Below are positions 8,039-15,780 of a stretch of DNA of 34,415 nt, piece after piece; position 1 is the stretch's first letter; every line of letters begins with the position of its first letter. The notes beneath the pieces were generated by a model. The model was given only the letters and a program-made list of their open reading frames with translations, was not told the DNA's origin and did not search any database. This stretch comes from an uncultured Clostridia bacterium (lineage in GTDB: Bacteria > Bacillota > Clostridia > Christensenellales > Borkfalkiaceae), in NCBI GenBank assembly GCA_904502225.1, contig CAJGDO010000013.1, positions 1 to 34,415 of the forward strand, read 5' to 3'. Both the position numbers and the translations under genes were made by a program.

Positions 8039-9404
8039 TACAAATTTAGAAACTATACAAAGCGAACTTTTAGAAGTTGTCAATTTGTTTGGCGAAGACC
8101 AACTTAATATACGCCACACATTTAAGGAAAGTGAAAACAAGGTGGTAAACACAGTTTCACTAAACGGAAAAGTGTATGCATATGGAAACTTTATCGGCGG
8201 GATTGACGGCGAGATAGAGAAAAAACGCTTGATAAAAAGGTACGCAAAACTTTCAGTATATAAAGCACTTTCAAAATTTTATAACAAAGATTTGCCTTGG
8301 GGTGCACTAACGGGGATAAGACCAACCAAACTTGCCTATCAACAACTTGAAAGAGATGGTGAGTTTGAAAGTTTTTTTGTTGACGTTATGAAGGTTAGCG
8401 AGCAAAAAACAGACCTAATAAAAAAAGTGCTTTGCACTCAAAACGGCATATACCAAAAAAATGATGATAACACCGACTTTTTTGTGTTTATTCCATTTTG
8501 CCCAACAAGGTGCAAGTACTGTTCGTTTATAAGTGCGGACATAAAAAGTGCCAATAAATACGTTGACGAGTACGTTGATACGTTAGTTAAAGAAATAAAG
8601 ATGAGCAAAAAGTTTATAAAAAACTTGCGTAGCATCTATATTGGCGGTGGCACACCCGTTGCACTTGACGATAATAATTTAGAAAAAGTTTTATGTGCGA
8701 TTGATGAGATAAATACGGGCGTTGAATATACGGTTGAAGCGGGCAGACCAGATGCGATAACCGAGTCTAATTTAGCACTGCTAAAAAAACACAACGTCAC
8801 AAGAATTTGCATAAATCCACAAACCTTTTTGGATAAAACACTTGTGGCTTTGGGGCGAAACCATACGGCACAACAAGTGGAAGAAAAGTTTAACCTTGCA
8901 AAAGACCTTTTTGATATCAATATGGATTTAATCGCAGGGCTTGAGGGCGAAACTTTTGAAGATTTTAAGTATAGTTTGGACAAGGCTATTTCATTAAGTC
9001 CAGACAACATAACCGTCCATACGTTGTGCATTAAAAAGGGTTCAAGGCTTGCCCAAACGGAAAAGTATTTAAGTGGCGAACTCGTTAATGAGATGGTGGA
9101 GTATGCACATAAAGCACTTAACCAAAACGGATATTCACCATACTACTTATATCGCCAAAAATATATGGCGGGCAACCTAGAAAACGTTGGGTATGCAAAG
9201 CCAAACAAGGCGTGCGTTTACAACGTGGATATTATGGAAGAAATATCACAAAACGTTGCTTGTGGTGCAAACGCCATAAGCAAAAGGGTGTTTAACGGCG
9301 GGGAAAGGATAGAAAGGAGTGCTTCCCCAAAAGACGTTGCAACCTATTTGCAAAAATTTGAAACTATTATGGAAAATAAGAAAAAATTGTTTTCCGATAA
9401 TTAA
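8031..9404 (+). CDS. hemZ: Radical SAM protein HemZ (coproporphyrinogen dehydrogenase-like)
   Basis: About 457 residues when started at the ATG at 8031, the only ATG that fits HemZ length; a longer upstream reading frame lies inside the MBL gene and is not family-like. The radical SAM cluster is formed by Cys157, Cys161 and Cys164 in PFCPTRCKYCSF. The HemZ hallmark TGIRPTK is at 94-100, before the radical SAM core, which distinguishes it from HemN and HemW. HemZ is annotated as an oxygen-independent coproporphyrinogen oxidase, but that activity is poorly supported, and no other haem genes are in the window. It is the last gene of the overlapping recJ-relA-MBL-hemZ unit. Naming as hemZ is firm; function is not. 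Confidence 0.9.
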   Translation: MIDTNLETIQSELLEVVNLFGEDQLNIRHTFKESENKVVNTVSLNGKVYAYGNFIGGIDGEIEKKRLIKRYAKLSVYKALSKFYNKDLPWGALTGIRPTKLAYQQLERDGEFESFFVDVMKVSEQKTDLIKKVLCTQNGIYQKNDDNTDFFVFIPFCPTRCKYCSFISADIKSANKYVDEYVDTLVKEIKMSKKFIKNLRSIYIGGGTPVALDDNNLEKVLCAIDEINTGVEYTVEAGRPDAITESNLALLKKHNVTRICINPQTFLDKTLVALGRNHTAQQVEEKFNLAKDLFDINMDLIAGLEGETFEDFKYSLDKAISLSPDNITVHTLCIKKGSRLAQTEKYLSGELVNEMVEYAHKALNQNGYSPYYLYRQKYMAGNLENVGYAKPNKACVYNVDIMEEISQNVACGANAISKRVFNGGERIERSASPKDVATYLQKFETIMENKKKLFSDN

Positions 9405-9421
9405 AATAAGGAGAAAAAATT

Positions 9422-10444
9422 ATGAAATTGATAACGTTTGCAATTCCTTGCTATAATTCAGCAGAATATATGGGAAAATGCATTGATTCATTGTTAAAAG
9501 CAGGCGATGAAGCCGAAATTTTGATAGTGAACGACGGGTCAACAAAGGATAACACGGCAGAAATTGCTGATAAATATGAAAAAGAATATCCAAATATTTG
9601 CAAAGCCATTCATAAAGAAAACGGTGGCCACGGCTCTGCTGTGAACGAAGGCATTAAGCACGCGACGGGCAAATATTATAAAGTTGTCGATTCAGACGAC
9701 TGGGCTGATGAAGATGCTTTAAGAAAGGTTATGGACGTAATCCGCTCGTTTGAAGGAAAGGAAGAAGTGCCTGACGCAATACTTGCAAACTACGTTTATG
9801 AACACACTTATAGCAACACGCAAAGGGTTGTTCATTATAGAAATAAATTGCCACAAAACAGGCTATTTGATTTTGAAGAAAGCAAAAAATTTGGCGTTGG
9901 TCAATTTTTAGCAATGCACAGTGTAATTTACAGAACGCAAGTTTTAAGAGATATCAATTTAGAATTGCCAAAGCACACTTTCTACGTTGATAATATCTTT
10001 GTTTACACACCATTGCCATTTATCAAAAAATTCTATTATATTGACGTTGACCTTTATAGATACTTTATCGGCAGGGCAGACCAATCGGTAAACCTAGCAA
10101 ACCAAATCAAAAGAAACGACCAAATGCTTCGTGTTGCAAAGATTATGATTAGCAAGTATAACGTTGAAGAATATAAAAAAGAGCGTCCAAAGTTATGCAA
10201 CTATATGAAAGAATATTCGTATATCATAACTGTGTTGTCAAGTATATTCTTAATTTTAGAAGGCACGCCAGAAGCACTTGCAAAGAAGAAAGAGTTATGG
10301 AAGTACTTAAAAGAAAACGCACCATACGTATATAAGAAGTGCAAGCACAAATTCACTGCAATCACCAAGTATAACAACAAATTTATGCTTAAATTAAGCA
10401 AAATTGTGTATGCAATCGCTGCAAAAAAGCTAAAAGCCAATTAA
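9422..10444 (+). CDS. Family 2 glycosyltransferase
   Basis: A 340-residue GT-A-fold glycosyltransferase. The N-terminus has the standard AIPCYNSAEYMGKCIDSL opening and the nucleotide-binding ILIVNDGS; the metal-binding DxD is in VVDSDDW near residue 90. It lacks membrane helices, so it should act in the cytoplasm or at the inner membrane face on an exopolysaccharide, teichoic acid or lipid acceptor; the sequence does not say which. AAGGAG at 9408-9413 sets the ATG at 9422. It follows hemZ by 17 bases and probably shares its transcript. No other glycan genes are adjacent, so its pathway cannot be inferred from context. Confidence 0.88.
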   Translation: MKLITFAIPCYNSAEYMGKCIDSLLKAGDEAEILIVNDGSTKDNTAEIADKYEKEYPNICKAIHKENGGHGSAVNEGIKHATGKYYKVVDSDDWADEDALRKVMDVIRSFEGKEEVPDAILANYVYEHTYSNTQRVVHYRNKLPQNRLFDFEESKKFGVGQFLAMHSVIYRTQVLRDINLELPKHTFYVDNIFVYTPLPFIKKFYYIDVDLYRYFIGRADQSVNLANQIKRNDQMLRVAKIMISKYNVEEYKKERPKLCNYMKEYSYIITVLSSIFLILEGTPEALAKKKELWKYLKENAPYVYKKCKHKFTAITKYNNKFMLKLSKIVYAIAAKKLKAN

Positions 10445-10470
10445 AATTAGCAAAAAGCACGTAAAAGTAG

Positions 10471-10499
10471 TTTACAAAAAGAATTAATTTTGATATACT
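10471..10499 (+). promoter_or_regulatory. Sigma-A promoter of rpsO
   Basis: TTTACA (10471-10476), a 17-base spacer and TATACT (10494-10499). Transcription would start near 10506 and give a leader of about 90 bases. Confidence 0.75.
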
Positions 10500-10506
10500 A
10501 AATAGG

Positions 10507-10590
10507 CTTAATACTTTAGGCAAGGTTTTGTGGCTCTCCACCCAAGGCTTTGTTTAGAGCGAACTAATCCATAAATTATAGGAGGTAAAA
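10507..10590 (+). promoter_or_regulatory. Structured rpsO leader, candidate S15 autoregulatory site
   Basis: The leader can form GTGG (10530-10533)/CCAC (10538-10541) closing a CTCT loop. The loop and its flanking G (10533-10537, GCTCT) are complementary to AGAGC at 10556-10560, so a pseudoknot or an alternative stem is possible upstream of the AGGAGG at 10580-10585. S15 is known to regulate its own mRNA through varied leader structures in different bacteria; this one is inferred only from pairing. Confidence 0.4.
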
Positions 10591-10595
10591 ACAAT

Positions 10596-10859
10596 ATGGA
10601 AAAAGCAAAGAAAACAGAAATCATAGCAAAATTTGGCCGTCACGAAGGTGACACTGGTTCAGCAGAAGTTCAAATCGCACTTTTGACTGAAAGAATTAAT
10701 CATTTAAATGCACACTTAATTGCAAACAAAAATGATAACCACAGCAGACGTGGCCTAATGAAGATGGTTGGTGAAAGACGTGGTCTTTTAAAGTATCTTC
10801 AAGAAATTGATATCGAAAGATACAGAAAAATTATTGCAGATTTAAATTTAAGAAAGTAA
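10596..10859 (+). CDS. rpsO: 30S ribosomal protein S15
   Basis: An 87-residue protein matching S15 over its full length, with the typical FGRHEGDTGSAEVQIALLT N-terminus and the NHSRRGLMKMVGERRGLLKY core that contacts 16S rRNA helices 20-22. It is an early assembly protein of the small subunit platform. AGGAGG at 10580-10585 gives a strong ribosome binding site for the ATG at 10596. It is followed by its own terminator and then pnp, the conserved rpsO-pnp order found across bacteria. Confidence 0.98.
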   Translation: MEKAKKTEIIAKFGRHEGDTGSAEVQIALLTERINHLNAHLIANKNDNHSRRGLMKMVGERRGLLKYLQEIDIERYRKIIADLNLRK

Positions 10860-10864
10860 AAAGA

Positions 10865-10896
10865 AGGCGACATAATTTTTTGTCGCCTAATTTTTG
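10865..10896 (+). terminator. Terminator between rpsO and pnp
   Basis: AGGCGACA (10865-10872) pairs with TGTCGCCT (10881-10888) and is followed by AATTTTTG. No convincing separate pnp promoter is seen after it, so partial readthrough into pnp is plausible. Confidence 0.85.
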
Positions 10897-10922
10897 TAAA
10901 AAGGGAAAAATTAAGTATTTAT

Positions 10923-10947
10923 GTTTAAGTGTAGGTTGCACTTAAAC
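10923..10947 (+). promoter_or_regulatory. Stem-loop in the pnp leader
   Basis: GTTTAAGTG (10923-10931) pairs perfectly with CACTTAAAC (10939-10947) around a seven-base loop, 35 bases before the pnp start. It has no T tract, so it is not a terminator. In E. coli a leader stem-loop processed by RNase III allows PNPase to control its own mRNA; a similar role here is an inference. Confidence 0.55.
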
Positions 10948-10982
10948 TTCAATAAAATTTAGAGTTGTAATAGGAGAGAACA

Positions 10983-13079
10983 ATGACAGAAACTTTTAGA
11001 GTATTTAAAACGACAGTCGGTGGCAGAGAACTTGTTGTTGAAACAGGCAAATATGCTGAACAAACAAACGGTTCTTGTGTTATCAAATGTGGCGACACGG
11101 CAGTTATGGTAAACGTGACCATGGCTCCAAAAGCAAGAGATGGAATGGATTATTTTCCTTTAGGGGTTGACTTTGAAGAAAAGATGTATTCTATCGGCAA
11201 AATCCCAGGTGGATTTAAAAAGAGAGAAGGCAGAGCGTCAGATAAGGCTATTTTAACATCAAGACTTATCGATAGACCTATCCGCCCACTTTTCCCAAAA
11301 GGACTTTTTAACGACGTTATAGTTATTGCAACGGCATTATCAGTTGAACCAGATATTCAACCAGAACCATTAGCAATGCTTGGCAGTTCAATTGCAATCA
11401 GCATTTCAGACATTCCATTTGCTGGCCCAACAGGAAGCGTTGTTGTAGGATTGGTTGACGGGGAATACGTTATCAACCCAGACGAAGCACAAAGAGCAAA
11501 GAGTGATTTAACGCTTAACCTTGCTGGCACAAAAGATGCAATCATGATGGTTGAAGCAGGTGCAAACGAAATTTCTGACGACCAAATGGTTGGTGCAATT
11601 CTTTTCGGACACGAAGAAATTAAGCGTTTATGTGCTTTCCAAGAACAAATCATTGCAGAAATTGGCAAGCCAAAGAAAGATATTGAATTATATAAAGTTC
11701 CAGAAGATATCGACAACGCTGTTAGAGAATATGCAAACGATATGCTTGACAAAGCACTTGACACTTTTGATAGACACGAAAGACAAGAAGGACAAGACAA
11801 GGTTGAAGCAGACTGTTTGGAACACTTTGCAGAAATCTTCCCAGACAAGACAAGGGAAATTAAAGACGCTCTTTACTATATGACCAAAGAAAAGGTAAGA
11901 GCAAAAATCACAAACACAGGTATCCGTCCAGACGGCAGAAAACTTGATGAAGTTAGAAAAATTTGGTGTGAAGCAGGCGTTCTTCCAAGAGTACACGGTT
12001 CAGGCGTGTTCACCAGAGGCATGACACAAGTTATGTCAACTTGTACACTTGGAATGCTTAGCGAAGTTCAAAAACTTGAAGGTCTTGACGGCGAATCAAG
12101 TAAGAGATATATGCACCAATACAATATGCCAGGCTATGCATCAGGCGAAGCAAGACCATTAAAGAGCCCAGGCAGACGTGAAATTGGGCACGGTGCACTT
12201 GCTGAAAGAGCATTAGAACCAGTTATTCCAAGTGAAGAAGAATTCCCATACGCAATCAGGATTGTTTCAGAAGTTTTAAGTTCAAACGGTTCAACTTCAC
12301 AAGGTAGCGTATGTGGTTCAACACTTGCACTTATGGATGCAGGCGTTCCAATCAAAGCACCAGTTGCAGGTATCGCAATGGGCTTGATTAAGGACACTGA
12401 AAGTGGCAAAGTTTCAATTTTATCAGATATTCAAGGTTTAGAAGACTTCCTTGGCGATATGGACTTTAAGGTTGCAGGTACAGAAAAGGGTATCACAGCA
12501 ATCCAAATGGACATTAAGATTAAGGGTATTGACGAAGCAATTTTAAGAAAGGCTATTGCACAAGCAAACGTTGGCAGACAACACATTTTATCAAAGATGT
12601 TAGAAGCAATCGACGCTCCAAGAGCAGAACTTTCTAAATATGCACCAAAGATTATATCATTTACTATTAACCCTGAAAAGATTGGTGACGTTGTTGGTAA
12701 ACAAGGTAAAGTAATCAACAAGATTATCGAAGAAACAGGCGTTAAGATTGATATTGACGATAACGGAACAGTAAACATTGCAACTGTTGGTGACGGTGCA
12801 AATGCAGAAAGAGCAAAAGCAATCATTCTTTCAATTGCAAAAGACCCAGAAGTTGGCGATATGTTTATATCAGAAGTTGTAAGAATTCTTCCAAAGGTTG
12901 GGGCATTCTGCGAATTAGCACCTGGTAAAGACGGACTTATCCATATCAGCAAAATGAGCGAAAAACGCATTAATACCGTTGAAGAAGTTTTGCATATAGG
13001 CGATAAAGTTAAGGTAGAAATTATTAAAATCGGTGAAAAGGGCATTGACCTTAAACTTTTAGAAATCGTAAACGACTAA
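10983..13079 (+). CDS. pnp: Polyribonucleotide nucleotidyltransferase (PNPase)
   Basis: A 698-residue phosphorolytic 3'-5' exoribonuclease that degrades mRNA in the cytoplasm as a trimer. Two RNase PH domains are linked by an alpha-helical domain; the second contains the catalytic region GDMDFKVAGTEKG. A KH domain with GKQGK near residue 571 and an S1 domain from about 625 to the end are both present, so RNA binding is complete. AGGAG at 10972-10976 sets the start. Its order after rpsO and before a YlxY-like gene and an M16 peptidase matches Bacillus subtilis rpsO-pnpA-ylxY-mlpA. The leader hairpin at 10923-10947 may mediate autoregulation. Confidence 0.97.
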   Translation: MTETFRVFKTTVGGRELVVETGKYAEQTNGSCVIKCGDTAVMVNVTMAPKARDGMDYFPLGVDFEEKMYSIGKIPGGFKKREGRASDKAILTSRLIDRPIRPLFPKGLFNDVIVIATALSVEPDIQPEPLAMLGSSIAISISDIPFAGPTGSVVVGLVDGEYVINPDEAQRAKSDLTLNLAGTKDAIMMVEAGANEISDDQMVGAILFGHEEIKRLCAFQEQIIAEIGKPKKDIELYKVPEDIDNAVREYANDMLDKALDTFDRHERQEGQDKVEADCLEHFAEIFPDKTREIKDALYYMTKEKVRAKITNTGIRPDGRKLDEVRKIWCEAGVLPRVHGSGVFTRGMTQVMSTCTLGMLSEVQKLEGLDGESSKRYMHQYNMPGYASGEARPLKSPGRREIGHGALAERALEPVIPSEEEFPYAIRIVSEVLSSNGSTSQGSVCGSTLALMDAGVPIKAPVAGIAMGLIKDTESGKVSILSDIQGLEDFLGDMDFKVAGTEKGITAIQMDIKIKGIDEAILRKAIAQANVGRQHILSKMLEAIDAPRAELSKYAPKIISFTINPEKIGDVVGKQGKVINKIIEETGVKIDIDDNGTVNIATVGDGANAERAKAIILSIAKDPEVGDMFISEVVRILPKVGAFCELAPGKDGLIHISKMSEKRINTVEEVLHIGDKVKVEIIKIGEKGIDLKLLEIVND

Positions 13080-13097
13080 TCTAAAAAAACGTGCTAT

Positions 13098-13129
13098 AAA
13101 TATGCAAGGCGGAAGCCTTGCATATTTTA
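13098..13129 (+). terminator. Terminator after pnp
   Basis: A stem of about 13 pairs with core ATATGCAAGGC (13100-13110) and GCCTTGCATAT (13115-13125), a GGAA loop and a short T run. It separates pnp from the deacetylase homologue. Confidence 0.85.
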
Positions 13130-13187
13130 ACGTTAAGTTATTTTATTCTTACCCATTCGCATAAAATACGAATAGAGGTGGGGATAA

Positions 13188-13904
13188 ATGAAGAAACTAA
13201 ATAAAAGGCTAACAATAATCACAAATGTTTTGATATTTATAACTATAATATCGGTGTATGCAGTTAGTTTTATACCAAAACAAACCTTGCAAACTTATGG
13301 CAAGGACACGATAAACGCAATTTATAACGGAAACAGAAAAGAAAATAACGTTTCGCTTATGTTTAACGTTTATGAAAACACGCAAACGGTAAACGATATA
13401 ATAGACGTGCTAAATGATAAGGGCGTTAAAGCCACCTTTTTTGTGGGTGGGTGCTGGGCTGATGATAATGAAAGCACTTTAAAAAGAATAATTGAGTGCG
13501 GGCATGAACTTGCAAACCACGGCTATTTTCATAAAGACCACAAAAAACTTTCGTATGAAGAAAATTGCCAAGAAATATCAAACACGGGCAATATTGTTAA
13601 GGCCCTTTGCGGAAAGGAACTAAACCTTTTTGCCCCACCGTCAGGCAGTTTTTCGCCAAACACACTTAAAGCAAGTTATGACCTTGGCTACAAGGTGATA
13701 ATGTGGTCAAAGGACACCATTGATTGGCGGGACAGCGACACAGCGTTAATATATAATAGGGCAACCAAAAATTTAAGTGGTGGGGACTTGGTGCTAATGC
13801 ACCCAAAAAAACACACCCTAAAAATTCTTCCAAGCATAATAGATTACTATTTGAGCGTGGGGTTTAACGTTGTCAGCGTTGGAAGAAACATTGAAAATAC
13901 ATAG
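13188..13904 (+). CDS. YlxY-like polysaccharide deacetylase family protein, probably altered active site
   Basis: A 238-residue protein with an N-terminal membrane helix (about residues 9-29) and an external NodB (CE4) domain. The second metal motif is visible as NHGYFHKDH, and later strands (LFAPPSGSF, DTIDW, LVLMHPKK) resemble the catalytic arginine, tryptophan and histidine regions. The first motif, normally TFDDG, reads LMFNVYENT, so both Asp residues for catalysis and metal binding are absent. To my knowledge the YlxY group encoded after pnp also departs from the Asp-containing motif, so this looks like a family trait. It may bind, not deacetylate, cell-wall glycan. The M16 peptidase gene starts 10 bases after its stop. 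Confidence 0.82.
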   Translation: MKKLNKRLTIITNVLIFITIISVYAVSFIPKQTLQTYGKDTINAIYNGNRKENNVSLMFNVYENTQTVNDIIDVLNDKGVKATFFVGGCWADDNESTLKRIIECGHELANHGYFHKDHKKLSYEENCQEISNTGNIVKALCGKELNLFAPPSGSFSPNTLKASYDLGYKVIMWSKDTIDWRDSDTALIYNRATKNLSGGDLVLMHPKKHTLKILPSIIDYYLSVGFNVVSVGRNIENT

Positions 13905-13914
13905 TGGAGAAAAT

Positions 13915-15156
13915 ATGGTAAAATATAAACAATTTAACAACGGTTTAAGGCTTGTTGTAAACAAAATGGAAGGTATGCTATCGGTCAGCATAGGCGTTTT
14001 AGTTAAAACGGGCAGTATGAACGAAACGATAGAAAATAACGGCATTTCGCACTTTATAGAGCACGTTATGTTCAAAGGCACGGAAAATAGAACGGCCTTT
14101 GAAATTTCCGACCATATAGATAGAATAGGTGCACAAATCAATGCTTTCACGTCAAAAGAATTGACTTGTTATTATACCAAATCTACAAAAGACCACGCCC
14201 AAAAATCTTTAGAGATTTTATCGGATATATTCTTTAATTCAAAATTTATAAAGGAAGAACTTGAAAAGGAAAAAGGCGTTATCATTGAAGAAATTAATAT
14301 GAGTGAAGACTCGCCAGAAGACGTGTGTTTGGACCTTTTATCGCAAAGTTATTTTGGCAACAACGGGCTTGGACAAACTATTTTAGGAAGCCAAAAAAAC
14401 ATCAAAAAATTCAGCAAAGCCGATATTGAAGAGTATATGGATAAATATTACACGGCAGATAACGTTGTAATATCAGTTGCAGGCAACGTTGATATTGATA
14501 ACATTTTTACGCTTGTTGAAGAATACTTTGCAAACAAGTTCAATAGGTTTAAGAGTGCAAAGCAAGCAACAACTGTTATTCCAAACCCACAACACCTTTA
14601 TAAAACAAAAAAAATAGAGCAAACACACATAAGTTTTGCAATGAAAGGCTTAAGCGTTAAAGACAAAGAAATTGATGCACTTGCTATTGCAAACATTATC
14701 TTTGGTGGTGGAATGAGCAGTAGGCTTTTTCAAAAAATCAGGGAAGAGTTGGGGCTTGCTTATAGCGTTTATTCATACGCATCACAATATAAAGATAACG
14801 GCATTTTAGAAATTTATGCTGGTGTAAACACGCTTCAAAGGGATTTGGCTGTAAACGCTATTTTAGAGCAAGTTAAGCAGTTTAAAAAGGAAAGGATTAC
14901 CGAGCAAGAGTTTGAGCGTGGAAAGGCACAAATAAAAAGTGCGTTCATAATGGGGCAAGAAAGCACGGCATCGCAAATGCTTATTTATGCAAAAAGCCTA
15001 GCCCTATTAGATAAAGAATTTGATTTTAATGAAAGGATAAATCGCATTGAAAAGGTTAGCATAAGCGACGTTTGCTCAATTATCGATAAGACCTTTGACT
15101 TAACAACTTTATCAACCGCAACGGTTGGCTCAAAGCGTAGCCCGTTAAAAATTTAA
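13915..15156 (+). CDS. M16 family zinc metallopeptidase (MlpA/YmxG-like)
   Basis: About 413 residues. The inverted zinc motif HFIEH is at 46-50, with the third ligand in the downstream VIIEEINM region, so the N-terminal M16 domain should be catalytic; the C-terminal half is the usual inactive M16_C domain containing a GGGMSSRLFQKIREELGLAY segment. I start at the ATG at 13915 with GGAG at 13906-13909; the longer frame begins within the deacetylase gene. The protein lacks a signal peptide and resembles processing peptidases of mitochondria. Its position after pnp and a YlxY homologue matches B. subtilis mlpA. The substrate is not known. Confidence 0.92.
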   Translation: MVKYKQFNNGLRLVVNKMEGMLSVSIGVLVKTGSMNETIENNGISHFIEHVMFKGTENRTAFEISDHIDRIGAQINAFTSKELTCYYTKSTKDHAQKSLEILSDIFFNSKFIKEELEKEKGVIIEEINMSEDSPEDVCLDLLSQSYFGNNGLGQTILGSQKNIKKFSKADIEEYMDKYYTADNVVISVAGNVDIDNIFTLVEEYFANKFNRFKSAKQATTVIPNPQHLYKTKKIEQTHISFAMKGLSVKDKEIDALAIANIIFGGGMSSRLFQKIREELGLAYSVYSYASQYKDNGILEIYAGVNTLQRDLAVNAILEQVKQFKKERITEQEFERGKAQIKSAFIMGQESTASQMLIYAKSLALLDKEFDFNERINRIEKVSISDVCSIIDKTFDLTTLSTATVGSKRSPLKI

Positions 15157-15177
15157 TTTAAAAATTTTTATAAAACA

Positions 15178-15206
15178 TTGACAAAAAATTTATGGGTTGA
15201 TATAAT
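15178..15206 (+). promoter_or_regulatory. Near-perfect extended -10 sigma-A promoter
   Basis: A consensus TTGACA (15178-15183), a 17-base spacer ending in TGA, and a consensus TATAAT (15201-15206). It has both hexamers perfect plus an extended -10, the strongest predicted promoter in the window, and it drives the lipoprotein gene at 15303. Confidence 0.92.
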
Positions 15207-15212
15207 AATATT

Positions 15213-15297
15213 AAGAAAAAATTTTTAGGCAAGAGCCATGGCTCTTCTGCGTGTTAGCACACGCAGATTGCACTTGTTGGCTAATTTGCGAAAGGAG
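15213..15297 (+). promoter_or_regulatory. Hairpin-rich 5' leader of the lipoprotein gene
   Basis: The leader holds a perfect 16-base palindrome AAGAGCCATGGCTCTT (15231-15246) directly followed by CTGCGTGT (15247-15254)/ACACGCAG (15259-15266) with a TAGC loop. AGCCA (15234-15238) could instead pair with TGGCT at 15278-15282, close to the ribosome binding site AGGAG (15293-15297), so two folds are possible. Neither hairpin is followed by a T run. I do not recognise a known riboswitch class. It could stabilise the mRNA or control translation. Confidence 0.55.
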
Positions 15298-15302
15298 AAA
15301 AA

Positions 15303-15701
15303 ATGAAAAAGTTTTTATCAATTTTACTCGTTGGTTTACTTTGCGTTTGTTGCTTTGCAATGACAGCATGTAAAGAAGACGAACCAAAGTCAGAAGTTTA
15401 TGAATTGTATTCAATGACCTATGGTGGCACAACCTATGCATTAGGTGAAGAATTTATGGGCAACACTTTAACGAAAGACTTTATTGTTTTTGAATTCAAA
15501 GGCAATGGCAAAGTTGTTGCAAAACAAAATGGTGTAAATGCTGAAGGTTCAATGACTTGGACAAAAGATGGTAATACATATACTATCGTTCAAACTATTG
15601 AAAGTCAATCAATGACATATACCGCTACTCTTGACGGGGATATGCTCACAATGGACGTTTCTGGTTCTGGTATGGTGATTTACACATTAAAAAAGGCATA
15701 A
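15303..15701 (+). CDS. Small secreted lipoprotein, lipocalin-like
   Basis: A 132-residue protein with a lipoprotein signal: a Lys-Lys N-terminus, a hydrophobic stretch, and the lipobox MTAC with Cys23 as the lipidation site. The mature part is rich in alternating beta-strand patterns and Gly/Thr turns (GNGKVVAK, GSMTWTKDGNTYTIV, YTATLDGDMLTMD), which resembles the small lipocalin-like repeats common in gut Firmicutes lipoproteins. Function is unknown. It stands alone between the strongest promoter in the window and its own terminator, so high expression at the outer face of the membrane is likely. AGGAG at 15293-15297 sets the start. Confidence 0.82.
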   Translation: MKKFLSILLVGLLCVCCFAMTACKEDEPKSEVYELYSMTYGGTTYALGEEFMGNTLTKDFIVFEFKGNGKVVAKQNGVNAEGSMTWTKDGNTYTIVQTIESQSMTYTATLDGDMLTMDVSGSGMVIYTLKKA

Positions 15702-15721
15702 TAAATAATTAACTAAACAAT

Positions 15722-15757
15722 AAAAAGGATTTCCTTAAAAGGAAGTCCTTTTTTTTA
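15722..15757 (+). terminator. Terminator after the lipoprotein gene
   Basis: AAGGATTTCC (15725-15734) pairs with GGAAGTCCTT (15741-15750), one wobble pair included, followed by an eight-T run. Strong rho-independent signal. Confidence 0.92.
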
Positions 15758-15780
15758 TCTAAAAAGAATATAAATTAAGT

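Noticed and set aside
11551..11883. A 110-codon + strand frame within pnp
   Set aside because: It is out of frame inside pnp, Lys- and Thr-rich, and without a ribosome binding site or family likeness.
12431..13045. A 204-codon open frame on the - strand opposite pnp
   Set aside because: It is antisense to a full-length, well-conserved pnp, lacks a ribosome binding site and has no family features. It is a by-product of pnp codon use.
13130..13187. Promoter directly before the deacetylase homologue
   Set aside because: TAAAAT at 13162-13167 has no acceptable -35 box at the right distance, so I did not list it.
15213..15297. Known riboswitch before the lipoprotein gene
   Set aside because: The hairpins do not match the cyclic-di-GMP, SAM, preQ1 or T-box patterns that I can recall. 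It is reported only as a structured leader.
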